NCBI GenBank assembly: GCA_033675545.1
Contig: JAWDGP010004759.1
Location: forward strand, 497,001 to 561,000
Direction: 5' to 3'
From: Elysia crispata
Lineage: Eukaryota; Mollusca; Gastropoda; Plakobranchidae
Length of the DNA: 64,000 nucleotides
Positions 33,131 through 46,763 of this stretch are shown here, one piece after another. Position 1 is the first letter of the stretch. Each line of letters starts with the position of its first letter. The notes beneath the pieces were generated by a model, which searched no databases, was not told the DNA's origin, and worked only from the letters and a program-made list of their open reading frames with translations. Made by a program: the position numbers and the translations under genes.

Positions 33131-35844
33131 TTAATCCCAGTCAACTGAACCATAGTTGATCTGATTCATGGCCTGCGCACAATAGTAGTAAACATGTCTC
33201 TTGTGCATGGGGCTACAGCATCTTGTCAATCTCTATAATTACATATGTATTGCTGTCAAAAAATATTTTCAAAATTATGGCCATAATATTCTTTAACACT
33301 TGCTATTTCACAGAATGGTGTCATTTTCTGTAGATTGTTGCCAGTTCCAGACCTCAAAGTGCACAATTGTTTTTCTAAAAACTCGATTTCATGGAAAGAG
33401 GAAGCTTTAACGCGCAGCATTCCTAATTGAAGACAGCTTGTGCTGGAGATCATAGTGCAGGTACTGACTTCATTAGTTTAATACGTCGTGTGCACTCTCT
33501 CTCTCTCTCTATCCATCCATCTATATCTCTCTCTCCCTTTTGTTTTCAAGATTACCATTTCGTTTTTAATGAGAGTTAAGTGTACATGTTCAACTCCCAG
33601 GAGCCCAAAGTGTTTAGTGACATTACAATATCATAAGATATGTCACAATGACCTGCTTTTTTATGCTGTGTAGTTCCTCAATATTTTTAAAGTGATCACT
33701 CTATTACAGCTCTTATGTATTAAGTTAACGTAGGTCCATTCTGTGTTTAAAGCTAACAACAGTTGTAGGTATTTAGGAAAAGTAATACTTCTTCATGTCT
33801 GTAGGAAGTGTGCAGTGAAGTCTTTCAACATTTTTTGTTTTGCTCTCATCTGTGTGCGCAAAACGATGATGTTAAATATTTGCTATCTGATTTTACTGAT
33901 GGAAAAAAATTCTACCACCTAGATCTCTGAGTTTTGCCATATTGAAAAGTATTGATACACCTGTCATGAAGTACTGTACACTTTTTAAACATCTCATACA
34001 TGCCCTATTTTTTTTTATATAAAAACATTTTCACACTTATCAAATATCTTTGAAAGAGCTCAGGAAAAGGATTTTAGAAAAGTTTTGGGATCATGTGAAA
34101 GAAAAGATATACAAAACTATTGCTTACGTCAAACTTTGTAATTATTACTATTATAAAAAAAAATGATAGATGTTTTTCTTAAGGCTTATCGTAATAGTCT
34201 TTCAAAAGGATATTAGTCAGGAATATTGAACTGATGAATTCCGGTTTTCATGTAACTTTTTTTGGATTAAGTGAAAGAAAAGATATTCAAAAGTATTGCT
34301 TACTTTAATTAATTTAAACTTTATAAAGCTATCAGAGAATTTTGAGAGATTTCATTTCTCTGAAAGACTTATGTAATAGTGTCTTAAAACTGGAATGGTG
34401 GTAAGATAATCATAAAATGCCTGTCTTTTTCCTCTTTTTTTGATTCTGCTAACTTGATAAACATTGCTGTTTGGTTTGACACATAGATGTACGTTGAATG
34501 CCCTCAGTGTTACTATGTGAGATTCTTTGTCTCACACAGTGTCAAGCAGGGCAGAGAGCAAGCGGAGCCTGACACCAACATGTTGTGGGTGACCACCCTC
34601 ACAGCATATGAAAATCTGGCTTACACTGTTCACAGCTATTATATTCTGGACGGGATATTTTTTTCATGCATGTAATGCCTGAATTACTTTAGAGCAATGC
34701 AATTGAACAAATTTTTGTAATAGCTTATGAATTTTTTTTTAGTTTCCAGTTGGCAACCCTGTCTCAAGAGCACAGCTGCTGTTAAAAAAAGTGAGTGGTA
34801 ATCAAAGCTCTTATTGAATGTAGCTGGTGTCATGCTAATATATTTTGTTACATTATCTGTGACCAAATCAAGGCCATGATGTATTTTTACATAGTCTGAA
34901 CTCGCTGAAGACAAATTAACTACCACCTAGATCTGAGCCTTGTGGTACTCGGGTAGGAAAGCAATCCTTTTCCTGTTCATTTAGTGAATTCAAAGTGACT
35001 TTATAAAGGTTAAATGAAAATATGAAATTGAGCCGAAATGAAAAACTGCACCTTAGTCCTTTATAAATCAGACTATTTAAGTCATGCACATAATAGGAAT
35101 CAATGGAATCCTGTCGCTGTTTATGTTTTTTCACAATGCAGGAAGAAATATTTTTTTTCAAACCTATTTTTAATCACTGCTTTTGAATGAGTCTAACATC
35201 TTCCCTAGAAACCATTTCAGTTGATCAGATTAATGATATAGCTTCAGGATGTTTTGTTGCATGCATCAAGTTCGTAACCATTTATCAGTTATTTCTCTGG
35301 ATAAAAACATAAAATTTGGTGTTTCTCATTTTACTCTTTCATGGTTTCCCTCAGAGTATTTCAGGTTCACCGAAATGTTCATTTTTTTTTTTTTAATAAC
35401 TGCTCTCTGCCCTTATATTTGCTGTTATCACGTTCAAAAACTTAAAAATGAATTAGCAAATGATTATTTACACATTTTTTGAATGATACAATAAAATGCT
35501 GATTAGAAACTTTATTTTCCCCTTTGAAATGTGGAAGTCAGAACGAAAATGATGGTTTTCTCACTTGCTCTTTTGATTTGTATAAGATCAAATTTTGTTT
35601 GTGTCCGTGATGAAATTTGAACTCTCTCACTGAAATCTCTTGAGGACAGCCAAACCCTGAGACACTACCGTAACAGAATTAATATCAACTTGGTTTTTTT
35701 TTAATTGACAAATTAAAAATATATATATATTTCAATGTTTTATCTCCAGGTGTGATCTGTGTCCCTGTGATTTTGCCCCATTAAATATCGGGTAAGTGGT
35801 CTGAAATTATATTGTTATCAGGATGTAAGATATTTCATTAGATA

Positions 35845-35944
35845 AATGGCAATGATGAAGACCATTCCAACATTCGCGGTTTCCACCAGAAGAACTGCTC
35901 TTGTTCTGAAGATGGCCCATTGTCCTTCCTTGGATGTCTGAGCC
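35845..35944. repeat. 100-bp duplicated segment, copy 1
   Basis: Identical over about 100 bp to 36587-36686, same orientation. Both strands are open: plus reads MAMMKTIPTFAVSTRR, minus reads MAQTSKEGQWAIFRTRAV. Confidence 0.92.
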
Positions 35945-36586
35945 ATATAGAAATGTGTCAAAAATAACTTTTTGACATACTTTTCTTTTTTTATTATACA
36001 TGAAACAAATTGATTGTTCGTGTGGATAAATTTATTTAATCTTAATCAAAAGGTATGGGTGTGTCTGCGTGCGTGTGATTACAAGTTAAACCGCATTGTT
36101 AACTTAAAACTCATAACTGCCTTAACTGTATTCTATAGGTAAAAAGCTACTGCATATTTACTTGATAAAAGTTCAAGAATTACTGACCAGCTAGCGTTAC
36201 AAATTTAAAGCCTTTCATTTATTCCTACAGATTATATTTTGCATCCATTTGTTGTACTGTCTTATGTAGACCATTTTAATTTCTCATGTGAAATGACATT
36301 GGTAGAAATAAATTTATGAATTTGCTATTGGGTCCTCCGAGTATTCATTCAAATAAATTTTTTTTGGATAAACTAACTTGGATCGCAAATGATTGTGTTT
36401 CAAAAGGCACTGGGTGTGTGATATTTGGATATTTCTTTTTCTTTTGATTTATTTACAAAACTCAAGAACTGAATAGAAACTTTACCATGCAGGTCCTCCG
36501 AGACTGACCTTGTAAAAATCGAAAAAAAAAAAATAGAAATTTGTAAAGGGCTTGGATTTGTGAAGTTAAGATTTGGGTTGTGTACC

Positions 36587-36686
36587 ATGGCAATGATGAA
36601 GACCATTCCAACATTCGCGGTTTCCACCAGAAGAACTGCTCTTGTTCTGAAGATGGCCCATTGTCCTTCCTTGGATGTCTGAGCCA
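36587..36686. repeat. 100-bp duplicated segment, copy 2
   Basis: Partner of 35845-35944. Flanks are unrelated, so this is a dispersed rather than tandem duplication. Confidence 0.92.
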
Positions 36687-37177
36687 TGATCAATTTTAAT
36701 TGTTGAAACAACGGTTGAGGGAATAATCATGTCAAGGCATAACTATTGGTTGTTAGGCTCAATGAGTTTTTATTTTTTTTTAAATCTATGTCCTTTGGAT
36801 GCTCAATTCATACACTCTCTCTCAACTTGTTATCTAAATGTGCACAAGTTTGATTAACCCTGTTAAGAGCAGTATTGCAATTTTGATCAAATAGCCCATT
36901 CTATAGAAAGAAATGATGGCAATTTCAAACTTCAAAAGGCCAGAAGTTTTTTTTTGAATGAAGCTAAAAAGAATCCTCAACTTTCACTTCCAATAGTCCA
37001 AAGCCCTAAGAATTTTAGCAAAAGCCTGAATAATCCTTAAACCATCATCATTTTGATTTACTGTATATAAAATAATTGGTCAAGAGATGGTCCTGTGAAG
37101 ATTGAGTGATGTCATAAAGCTTGGTTTACTTTTAGAAAAGAAAAAAAAAATTTTTTTCTTGGCAACATCAGTGATCA

Positions 37178-38730
37178 AAAGGCTGGGTGATGAATTTCCC
37201 TTCAGAGACATGTTCTTTGTTGATATTTTTTTCTCGGAATTCCTCGTTACTGACAGCCTTGAGATCAAATTAACAAAATATTTATATCTCTTTTAATTTC
37301 GTATATCGTTAGCTCTATCAAGGATAAAGATTGTGGTGTCAGAGAGGTCATTTTACAGAATGGGCAATTTGCCTTTTATCTGTTTTGTATGTTTTACAGT
37401 GAACTGGGTAATATTTCCAATGGGTAACATCAAGACTTTTATTTTTTAGATGTCAAGTGAGTGCAGCAGAGCTTTGAGAAACCTATGGCTGTTGGGTAAG
37501 GAAAAGGTAAGATCTTTTTTTTTTTATATTTTGTTTTATGCCAAAATAAGAACATACGCTAAGCTAAAGGATCGCTTTATTTGTGTAACTTCCCAGTGAT
37601 GATACAATAGATAGGGACAGATGAATATAATGATTTTCTATCTTCTCTGAGGGAAGTATTCATTGTTTAAAATTCTTAGGTCTTTTTAATGTTATTTGTA
37701 TACATTCAATTTTTGCATCAGTGCTGCTGCAATCTTTCATTTCTATTCTGAAGATTACCTTGATCATTGATAGGCATATTTTTTTCCTTTTCCTTTTTTT
37801 TTTTTAATACCAATCATCCATAATTTTGATCTTCTATGGGAATGTTGTGTGTGCTCTAAAGATTTTTTTTTCCACTATGGTATTAGTAAGGGAGGTGCTG
37901 GTACACTGCATATTTTGTTTTGTGAAGTTATATCCTTTTCATTCGTCAACATGCCTCGAAGGTATCTCCTTTTAAAACATCTTAATGCTAGTTATCTCCT
38001 TTTAAGACATCTTGATGCCATGAAGTTATCTTCTTTTAAGACATCTTGATGCCATGTATGTGACTAGGATAAAAAAACTCATGAAGCTACATGATGAATG
38101 TCCCATCTGAGCATTGTCACTGATGACAAACTCTCTTTTGGAATTCCTCGTACTGATGGCTTCATTTATTAAATTGGTTTGAAGCTGTTTGCTCCGCATT
38201 CTGGATGAAAAAAAAAAGTTGTGTTCTCCATTTTAAATTTTACACTTGATGCTAAATTGTCTTTTGTCTCTATTTGCTATGGCATTCTGAATGAAAAGAG
38301 TCATGTTGTCCAATTTAAAGTTTACAGCAGATGCTCAAGCCCATCTATCAGTTTATTATGAATGCTAAGCAGAGAAGTGGCTCGGTCTCAATACTTATCA
38401 CTTCGCATAGGATACCATACAGTTGTCGTGGTTAGGGGTAATTTTTCAAGTAGCGAGAGAATTTTTTTTTGTATTTTTGACTAAAATTCCCACGCAGTTC
38501 ATCAGGGCTAGTTTTGAGACGAATAGAAACCATTTTTCTTCACGTTTCCTCTGATCGTAACATTTTCAACACAAGGCGGACACCACTTAGGTATCTGCCC
38601 TCTATGAAGTGATCTTCAAATGTTCCGAGGTCGGGTGTTCAGAAGGTTCTGGCTGAATGATGTATTTCCCACCAGAGACTTGTTCTTTGATGACAACCCT
38701 TTTCTGGAATTCCTCGTTACTGACAGCCAG
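37178..38730. repeat. Three copies of a ~85-bp dispersed repeat
   Basis: Copies at 37182-37258, 38095-38165 and 38650-38730 share GACTTGTTCTTTGATGA-like and TGGAATTCCTCGTTACTGAC-like cores, all in the same orientation. A 33-36 bp tandem triplet (TTATCTCCTTTTAAGACATC) lies at 37960-38055. Confidence 0.8.
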
Positions 38731-40059
38731 TTCTGATCATCTTTAAGGCCTGTAGGAATGCTGGGCTCCTTCTATCATTTTTGTGGGACAATTATCAGTA
38801 GTGATGTTTTATCCATTTTTTTTTTATTTATGAATGTAAGATTATTTGCAATTACAATGATGAATGTTGAAATTTTGGGTACCTTGTAGAACGCGCATCT
38901 GATACATTGTCTTGAAATATTTGGCCAAAGAAAATTTGATTTGAAAATCAATATTTAATCTATATAATTGTAAAACCATGCTTTTCACCAAAGCTTTAGT
39001 TATATTGATGCGTCTATTTATTTTTTTTTCACATTTTAAAAATTAGTTGAAAGTGTGGAAGCATTGCTTTGTGGCATGTGTCCTGTCAAAAGTGATGATT
39101 GTTTCAAACAATGGGAATCTCTCTGAAATACTGTGTGGATTGTTTGCTCTGATTTGACCTGACACACCACAACTGTGGCTTCATTTTCAAATAGTAGAGA
39201 GTATTGCTCAGAGAAGTGGTCTACATTCAGAAGTTACCGGTACTTAGCTTAGCGCTGATACACAGTTGTGATATAGCAAAGACAGTTGAGGCACATCTCC
39301 TAATTTTTAGCTAGAATCTGCTAAGGTTGAATTGTTTTTTTCCCCTAAGTTTTCAAAAATGAAATATGCCGCCCTAGAAAGTTTTTGAGGATTCAAGAGC
39401 ACATTAGTTTTTGGAGTGCAAAAGCATATAATGCAACCGGTTTTAAAACTAGTCAAGATTTGTCTCAAATTCATAGAACAGTAGGTTTGAAAAAGTTTTT
39501 TAGAGAGGAAAATAGTGGAGATAATGGTATGCAGATAACGTTAAAGTAGCAGAACTCACAGGATCTATAAACATATTGTTTTCAAACTCAAGCAAGGTGA
39601 TGATAACCTCATGCGTGTCATCTGACTCTCGGCATAAACCCAAGATGACCAGATGGACGCGTTTTGCTGACATTTTGGGACTCTATGGGGGCTGTCTGGG
39701 CAGCTTGATTTTGCTTGGTTGCTGATTGCAAACTTTTTTCTGTGGATATGGGTGGCAGTCAAGTGATTGTTCTTTGATAAAGTCGAACTCTAGGATTTTT
39801 AAAGCACTTGCATCTCTTTTTCTTTTATAATGAAAGTTTGTCTTTCATCTGTATGCCACGAATAGAGCCATGTTTTCGATATTCTCTAGCTTTTGTTATA
39901 TATATTATAGCTGATATAGTGATTGTAAACTGTCCTTAGTTTGCTTTTAACTTTAATATCATTGCTAATTCATGTTTTTCAATACTACCCTCAGCCTTTA
40001 TGCTGTTCTATCTTTGAAATAAATTCCAAAGATAAGGACTTTCTGAAATTTGTCATTTC

Positions 40060-40180
40060 ACCCTGCAGTGCTCATGGTCTTGCTGTAGGTTCGACTCCTA
40101 CCCTGGGCTATACAATTTTCTTTTTTCTTTCTTCTGCTGGTTGGGGCAACCAAACCGCCCAGGTGCCCCCAAGACCTTGA
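40060..40180 (+). repeat. Possible tRNA-derived SINE fragment
   Basis: GGTTCGACTCC at about 40088 is a match to the tRNA B-box (T-arm). No cloverleaf could be drawn, so it is not called a tRNA gene. Confidence 0.3.
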
Positions 40181-43100
40181 CACTGTTAGGATTTTAAATT
40201 TTTTTGTGATTCTGTAGTCTATCTTTCTGGTCATTGATTATTATCCTTCAGTCCTAATGGAGTTAAAAGCTAGTAATCTGGAATAACTGCCTGTGAAAGG
40301 AAATCTTGATGTCCAGTTGTATGCGAGCAAGGGAACGAAGTTCAGTGATTTATGATCTGGTGAAAAGTAATCCAATACATGTACACTGAATATAGGTTTA
40401 CTATTGCTAAAATTTTGACAAGCTGCAAGACCCTGTCCTAAGAACGGGACCATTTGCCGGGGTTGGGATGCGCGTTTGTGTTGAATAGGCTTATAAATGG
40501 TCTTGAATCTTTCTTAGCCTAGTAGAATCTAGATATAGATATCTCCAATTCTTATTCTTCACACAATCTAGACCTAAAACTTAAGTTGTTTTGAAATTTT
40601 AAGCCTTAAAGTATAATCCAGATCTTAAACTTAACCTTTTGCTTTAAGTAAAGGCCCTAGGTCTAGAACCTATGGCCAAGTAACTTTTTCCGATTCATTA
40701 CTTTAATCTTACACTATGGCATGTAGATGTCTATTCCAGACGTTTTTAGACCTATCACCGCCCAGGCTACACCGTATGCATGCTTACAGACCTGCCATTC
40801 ATTCCGATTTTTTATTGAAATTTGGCCCTTTTTCCAAATATTAAGAAAATATTCCGATTTTAAAAGTTTTAAAAATATTTCAATTTTCTTTTCTTTTTTT
40901 TTTTATTAGAAGATCAACACACAGCCTGCGGTAAAAATTAAAAAAGGACAGTGTGGTTATTTATATCGATATCAATTTTATTATTTTATATTTATGAAAT
41001 GCGGTATCGAAGTTAATATTTTAGTTGTGACCGCACCGGAGAATTGATTTTGATACTTTATCTTTTATTCGTCTGCATTTCACCATCTCTCTATCTTCAC
41101 ATCCGGACTTCGCCTTTTTTCTGACGGAGGATTATTCTTATTTCATCTTCTAAAAGTAATATCTACCACAGGACAGCTCTTTTTTTTTTTCTCATTAAGA
41201 ACTTGCGGGCAATTAAGATTGATTGAGAAATCCTGAACAAAACTTGATCTAGATCTAGAGATTTAGAGATAATCAAGATGACATGACGCGGGACTGTAGT
41301 TTAATTATAGGTCTATAAAAAAATAAAAAACCAGATCTAGATCTAATAAAAAGATTTCTTTTTTGGAGTCTTTATCCTGATGCAAACTTTTCAATCTGCA
41401 CAAGATCTAAAGTATGATGTTGATCATTTTTTGATTTTATCGAATGTGGATCTAGATCTAGATGTAGGTTAGGCCTTCCTTCCGTCTAAATCATGCTTAA
41501 CTAGTTACAGAGTGATTTTTGCATTTAAATTGACCTGCTTCTCAATGAAGTGAATGAACACTCTTTAGATTATTTATAAAATAAAATATTACAACTTTTC
41601 AGCAAATCGTCAATTTGCTCCTCATGAAGTATCTGGTTAAGTTTTCAACAGCTGGATCATAAAAAAATTCATTTTCCAAGTCAAGTATGAGAAAGGCCAA
41701 TGATCATGTAGAAAAATTATCAAATCTAGAAATGAGAAGAATCAGAAATGCAGCATCAAATCTGTCATTTATTTTTACCCTTTCAGGAAGAAGTGCGTTA
41801 TATGTAATCTTTTTCATATAAAAAAGTGTGTTGTACACTTCCCAATCAAGCTACGTTTGCAGCTCTGCTTTTTTCAATTTTTGTGAATTCATCAAATGCT
41901 GCATAATGTTAATGTCACCCAATTCATTGAATCACTTAAAAGAATTGTAAGGAAGTACTTGATTTAAACTGAAAGGGGTATAGAAAGAAAAAAAAGATCT
42001 TAAGTTAAACTAGAATTTTTCACCATTGAAGAATTACAAGCCAAGAAACCTTGTTTTTATCACTATCAGAATTCAGAGCTATACTGAAGAATGAACATTC
42101 ATCAACGATTGCGTTATGCATTTTGCAATGTACACTGTAAAAGCAAAATAAAGCGAATCGTTCAGTTTTTTCTGGCAGAATCATTCAGATTTTCTCTTCC
42201 TGGAAAGTGGCCAGTCTGATTTACTTAAGTTAACTTCCTGCCATCTCTAACATTAAGCTTTGCTTACAGGAAGTATTTTGCACATTTGCCTTTTTCTATT
42301 AAGAAAATAAATTAACATTTTTGCCTTTATTTAAAAAAAAAAAAAAAGAAGACTATAAAAATAAATTTATAATTATACATTCTCTAGTTTGCTTTCTTCT
42401 AGTACTTGTGTCTCATGATGACAGAATAGGAGTCTGAGTGAAGAGTATGTCAATGTTGGCTAAAATTTTTTAAATTCATACATAAATAGTTTTATTACTG
42501 CTGCTTGAATGTTGCAATATTGTTGTTTCTGGACATATTAATTTGAAAATGTCCTTATATTTGATAATTTCTGTAACTATTGATTATGTCGGTGATTTAG
42601 AAAGAGGCATATGAATCATATGCTTCTATTTCATTCAATGATTTTCAAAGTTGCAAAGGGACTGATTTGCACTTGATATGAATGTTCACTTTGAAAAGGC
42701 ATGCATTATATTATCAAGCTTATTCGAAAATTGCCTGTTACAGATCATTTCAAGTCAGTTCAGGTTTTTTTTTTCAAGCTAGATAGCAATTTCTTTATTT
42801 TACTAAATCATATGTACATTCTTCTTTGTTAATAATTAAAGGAATTATATAAAATAATTGATTATACCTTATTTTAAAAAAAAAAAACCAACTCGTATTT
42901 TATCTCAACATTTATTAAGACCAGATTGATTAAATCTAAATATCAAGCCTATCTGACTAATAGTAACTGAATACATGAAGCAACTTAAAATTTAAATACA
43001 TGTATGGTTTTTTACTGAAATTATGGCACGTGTTCATAACAATACCCATACTCTATTTTTTTCCTGAATTCTTTTTTAGTGTAGATTTTATACAAACTAT

Positions 43101-43607
43101 AGATCAATTAGCCAGAGCTAGAGGAATGTCCTTTGGACTTGACAGGCTTTTAGCAAAGTAAGCATGCCTAAGGTTATTCTTGTCGAGACCTCGTGATTGA
43201 TGAGCTTGATACCAAGAAATAGTCAGTTTTTCAGTTACCTCATCAATACTTATTGATAAAACTAAAAGAAACAATTTAATCTTTTGACATCCAGATATTT
43301 TTTCTTTTTACCTTTGTGTGATTAGTTTCAAGAACGGAATGCAGACATACACTGGCACTGAAATTTGTTCGCACACTTAACCCAGAGGATAAAACCTTGA
43401 ATTCAGCATTAGTTGTGAACTGGTTCACCCAATTAACTAGTCAAAGCAACTTGTGCTACATACAATTTCGCTTGTTCAGATTTTTCTAACTTCAAATTGC
43501 ATGTAGATAATTATATTACATAGTAGGCTTCTTCAGTTTTGGTTCTGTGTTTCGATTATAGCCTGTTCACAAAGGAAGTGATCTCAGGCGTTTTGGTTTT
43601 TTTTAAA

Positions 43608-43756
43608 TGTACATCTTAAAACCTCCTTTGGGCAGGGCAGAACCGAAGAGATGAGGTCCTAAACTCATCTACTGACAGTGTGGGACTTGAACCTGCGAAG
43701 ATTTTCCCTGTAGGCCTAGACATCAGTTAGGACGCCCTGGCTACCCCACAGTCGAA
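43608..43756 (-). repeat. tRNA-derived SINE-like element
   Basis: On the minus strand: GGGGTAGCCAGGGCG (A-box-like), 40-odd bases, then GCAGGTTCAAGTCCCAC (B box), followed by a tail with CTCATCTCTTCGGTTCTGCC that recurs elsewhere in the window. Spacing fits a tRNA-type internal promoter. Confidence 0.5.
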
Positions 43757-44909
43757 GCCTCTGCAAAGCTGAATGAAAATCTCGAGAAATATTCCATGTA
43801 TATCCAGTTTTCGCCCATTAGACAGTGGTGTTCTACTGAGGATTTTATAAAATGTAGATGGTAAAAAATTAATGGTTAAAACACTTCATGGAAACAGTAC
43901 ATGACTCATTCTCAAAAGGTGCCTTTTTCAACCATAGTCACAACATATTACAATTTTAAAAGAAAATACATTTTTTAAGTCCTACACTTTGCACATATAA
44001 TAAAGAGATATTTTCAACAATATCATTTTGTTTATGTGTGTCTTGTAAAATTTATGAGATGTTCAAAAAAAAAAAAACGCAGTTTTTCTTTTGGATTTTT
44101 GTTACATTTTTGGGTGGTGATTTTCTCTGACCTTCAGCTTTTGTCTAGTTCGTTTTCAGAGTAAAATGGTAATTGATTTTGCTAAAGGAATGATTAAAGA
44201 ACTTAACTCTTTATTCATCATTGAGGAAAGGAACACTATTTTGCAATGACAAACATATTTTCCTGCTCTACTTAGACGCATTGAATTGTGTCATCAGGGC
44301 CCATTTAAATAAAAGCCTTTTAATTTTGTAACCCTCAACGAGATATGATAATTGATCCACTCAGATTCACCAGCATTGCCATGCATCAAACTTTATTTTA
44401 GAAGCAACTTTGGCATAATATTATATCAACTGAGTGGAAAATAAAGGTCTGTTCCTCAGTATTCCATGCCTGTGTCATTGCGATATGTCTAAAATCGCAG
44501 CCGCCACTGATTCACCAAGGCTTATTTTGATTCTCTGACACTGTCAGAACATTCTAGCATGGATAGAAAACTCAATAATGCCCACTTCTGGTAAAGCAGG
44601 AGCAAAGAATTTTCCAAGAAGAAGATTTCTTTGTTTGTGTCATTCTCTTTAAATGCACTGACACGTGATATGTCTAAGACCAGCAATACCTCTGAGATAC
44701 CCTAGAACTATTTCATCCATTTCATTTTTAGGAGATTTATCTAAAAAGCGATTTTAAAGGAATTTCAAAGTTCAGAGAGCTTTTGTTTTGGATAATAACT
44801 ATTTTGAATGTGTATGAGGCAGTTCAGATCAATACATCTACTAGATCTAGGTATAGAGCCCAGATCCATGTTACAAATAATGTAATATAGATAGGTTTTT
44901 CTCCATTTG

Positions 44910-45256
44910 GTGCATGTAATAACTTAATTAGGCCTAGATCTATGTTAGATTATACTTAATAAGGGCAATTTTAAGTGATAAAGGTCTATACTTTGTCTTA
45001 GTCAGTAGTTAGATGTAATGATGACACAATTTATGTCATCAATACGTCTGAGAACCAAATTGTAGTTTTTTTTTTTGTTTATTTCATGTTTCAAAGAAAA
45101 ATTTGGTGCTTGTAATAACTTAAGTAGGCCTAGATCTATGTTAAATAATACCTAAGGGCAATTTTAAGTGACAAAGTTCTTTATTTTTGTCTTAGTCAGT
45201 ACTTCGATGTAATGATGACACAATTTATGTCATCAATACGTCTGAGAACAAAATTG
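44910..45256. repeat. Two-copy ~155-bp duplication
   Basis: Copies 44910-45062 and 45103-45256. Both contain TAGGCCTAGATCTATGTTA and end in a short palindrome, GATGACACAATTTATGTCATC. Degenerate pieces follow at about 45410 and 45569. Confidence 0.88.
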
Positions 45257-46763
45257 TTGGGTTTTTTTTTTTTATTTTATGTTTTAAATAAGAATTTTGT
45301 TTGATGTGAACAGATATTTACAATAAGTACTCAAAATGAGCATTTATTAATGAATTAATATGACTGTTGAAAAAAAACCAAAACTTCTATAGCAATTATT
45401 GACTTAGATGTAACAGTGACACAAAGTTTGCTTTCCCTACAAAAGTGTTTTAATTTTCAGTTGAATATTTAGACATAATTACACAGTATTTAACTCAATT
45501 TATCTTTTGAAGATCAAGTAGGGACATAATTCATAAAACAAAGTTATGAAATATTGCAAAATTTGTGTCATCATTACGTCTAACTCTAAGTATGTTTGAC
45601 AATATTCGAAAAATATAGCTTCCTTTCCAAAATGAGATGCTCAACTATCTTTAGAATAATTTGATTCCATCCTGAGGAAGCTTACACTACTAGAAACATA
45701 CATTTTATGTCTAAACATACAAAATGAAAATTAAGTCCCAAGTTCAAAAATTGACATGACCTTTTGAGAATGAGTCACATATACTTTTGTTCATTTTACA
45801 ATGTTTATCTGTTCGCGTTCATTGTTTTATTTGATTCTTTGTTTACACTTGTGAACAGTTACGTTTTTTGGGGTCCCTGATTCTCTCGTGTCGATATTTA
45901 GGGTGTGGGAAAAGTTCAGGATTTTTTTTTCATAGTCAGTTTGCACTTTGGTATAGACCCCCATCTACATAGCATTATAAGAAAAAGCGATTGTTAGAAT
46001 GAGCGACGAAATCTTGCTGAATTAAGTCCTATTAGTGAAGAGGAAAGAATAATAAATCAAAATGCAGTCAGTTGCACTTAAGTTGATGTTGCTGGGGGAA
46101 CTATGACAATATATATCTACACAACCGTATGATAAAATCAAAGGACATCACTGTTTTCGATGAAAATCAATGAAGTTATGTCCCTTACATGACTTGAGTT
46201 GATGATACACTGTAGAAAGGTTTTTTTTTCTCCCTTTTTTATGTTTTTTTTTAAAGCATGGCTGCACAGTTTTTGAACGTATTGAAAGCTGTCTTGCACA
46301 CACTATGTTGTTAAAAATGCTTATCGTACACTGACTTAGGTTGTGTGTTCGCTTTTGTATTTGAATAGTCCACTGAAGTCAGGTGTTTTTTTCCCCCCCA
46401 AGAATTACAATCAAGTTCCCAAGGCATATTTTTCGTTCCAAATTACCACGACTACTAGACAACCCAAACAAATGGCTTGGGTTTAGTTTTCAGTTATGCT
46501 GGACAGAACCATAACTATCCTGTCTCTGTAATAAGAAATGCGTGGAACAGTGGAACAGTTTTAGCATTAGATTTAACCCCCCGCCCCCTTGAAAAACAAC
46601 AAACAAACCCCAAACCAAAACAAAACAAGAAACCATAAAACTTACAAAGCCCTCTACTGTACACGTCTGCTAATATAAAAAAAATCACCTTAAGCACTTC
46701 TTGTCTCGAAATCTACATTAGAGGTGACGTCCTAGCAGCGCTTTATTTTTTTTTCCCACGCTA

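Larger units (their letters stand above)
28437..46760. other. Long gene-poor region
   Basis: About 18 kb of AT-rich DNA. No frame has a recognisable domain. It contains duplicated fragments, SINE-like pieces and a few short open segments with splice-like borders (43079-43158 encoding TIDQLARARGMSFGLDRLLA, and 35751-35790), which are too weak to call a gene. Confidence 0.5.

Noticed and set aside
40060..40180. tRNA gene
   Set aside because: Only a B-box word fits; no acceptor stem or anticodon arm could be drawn.
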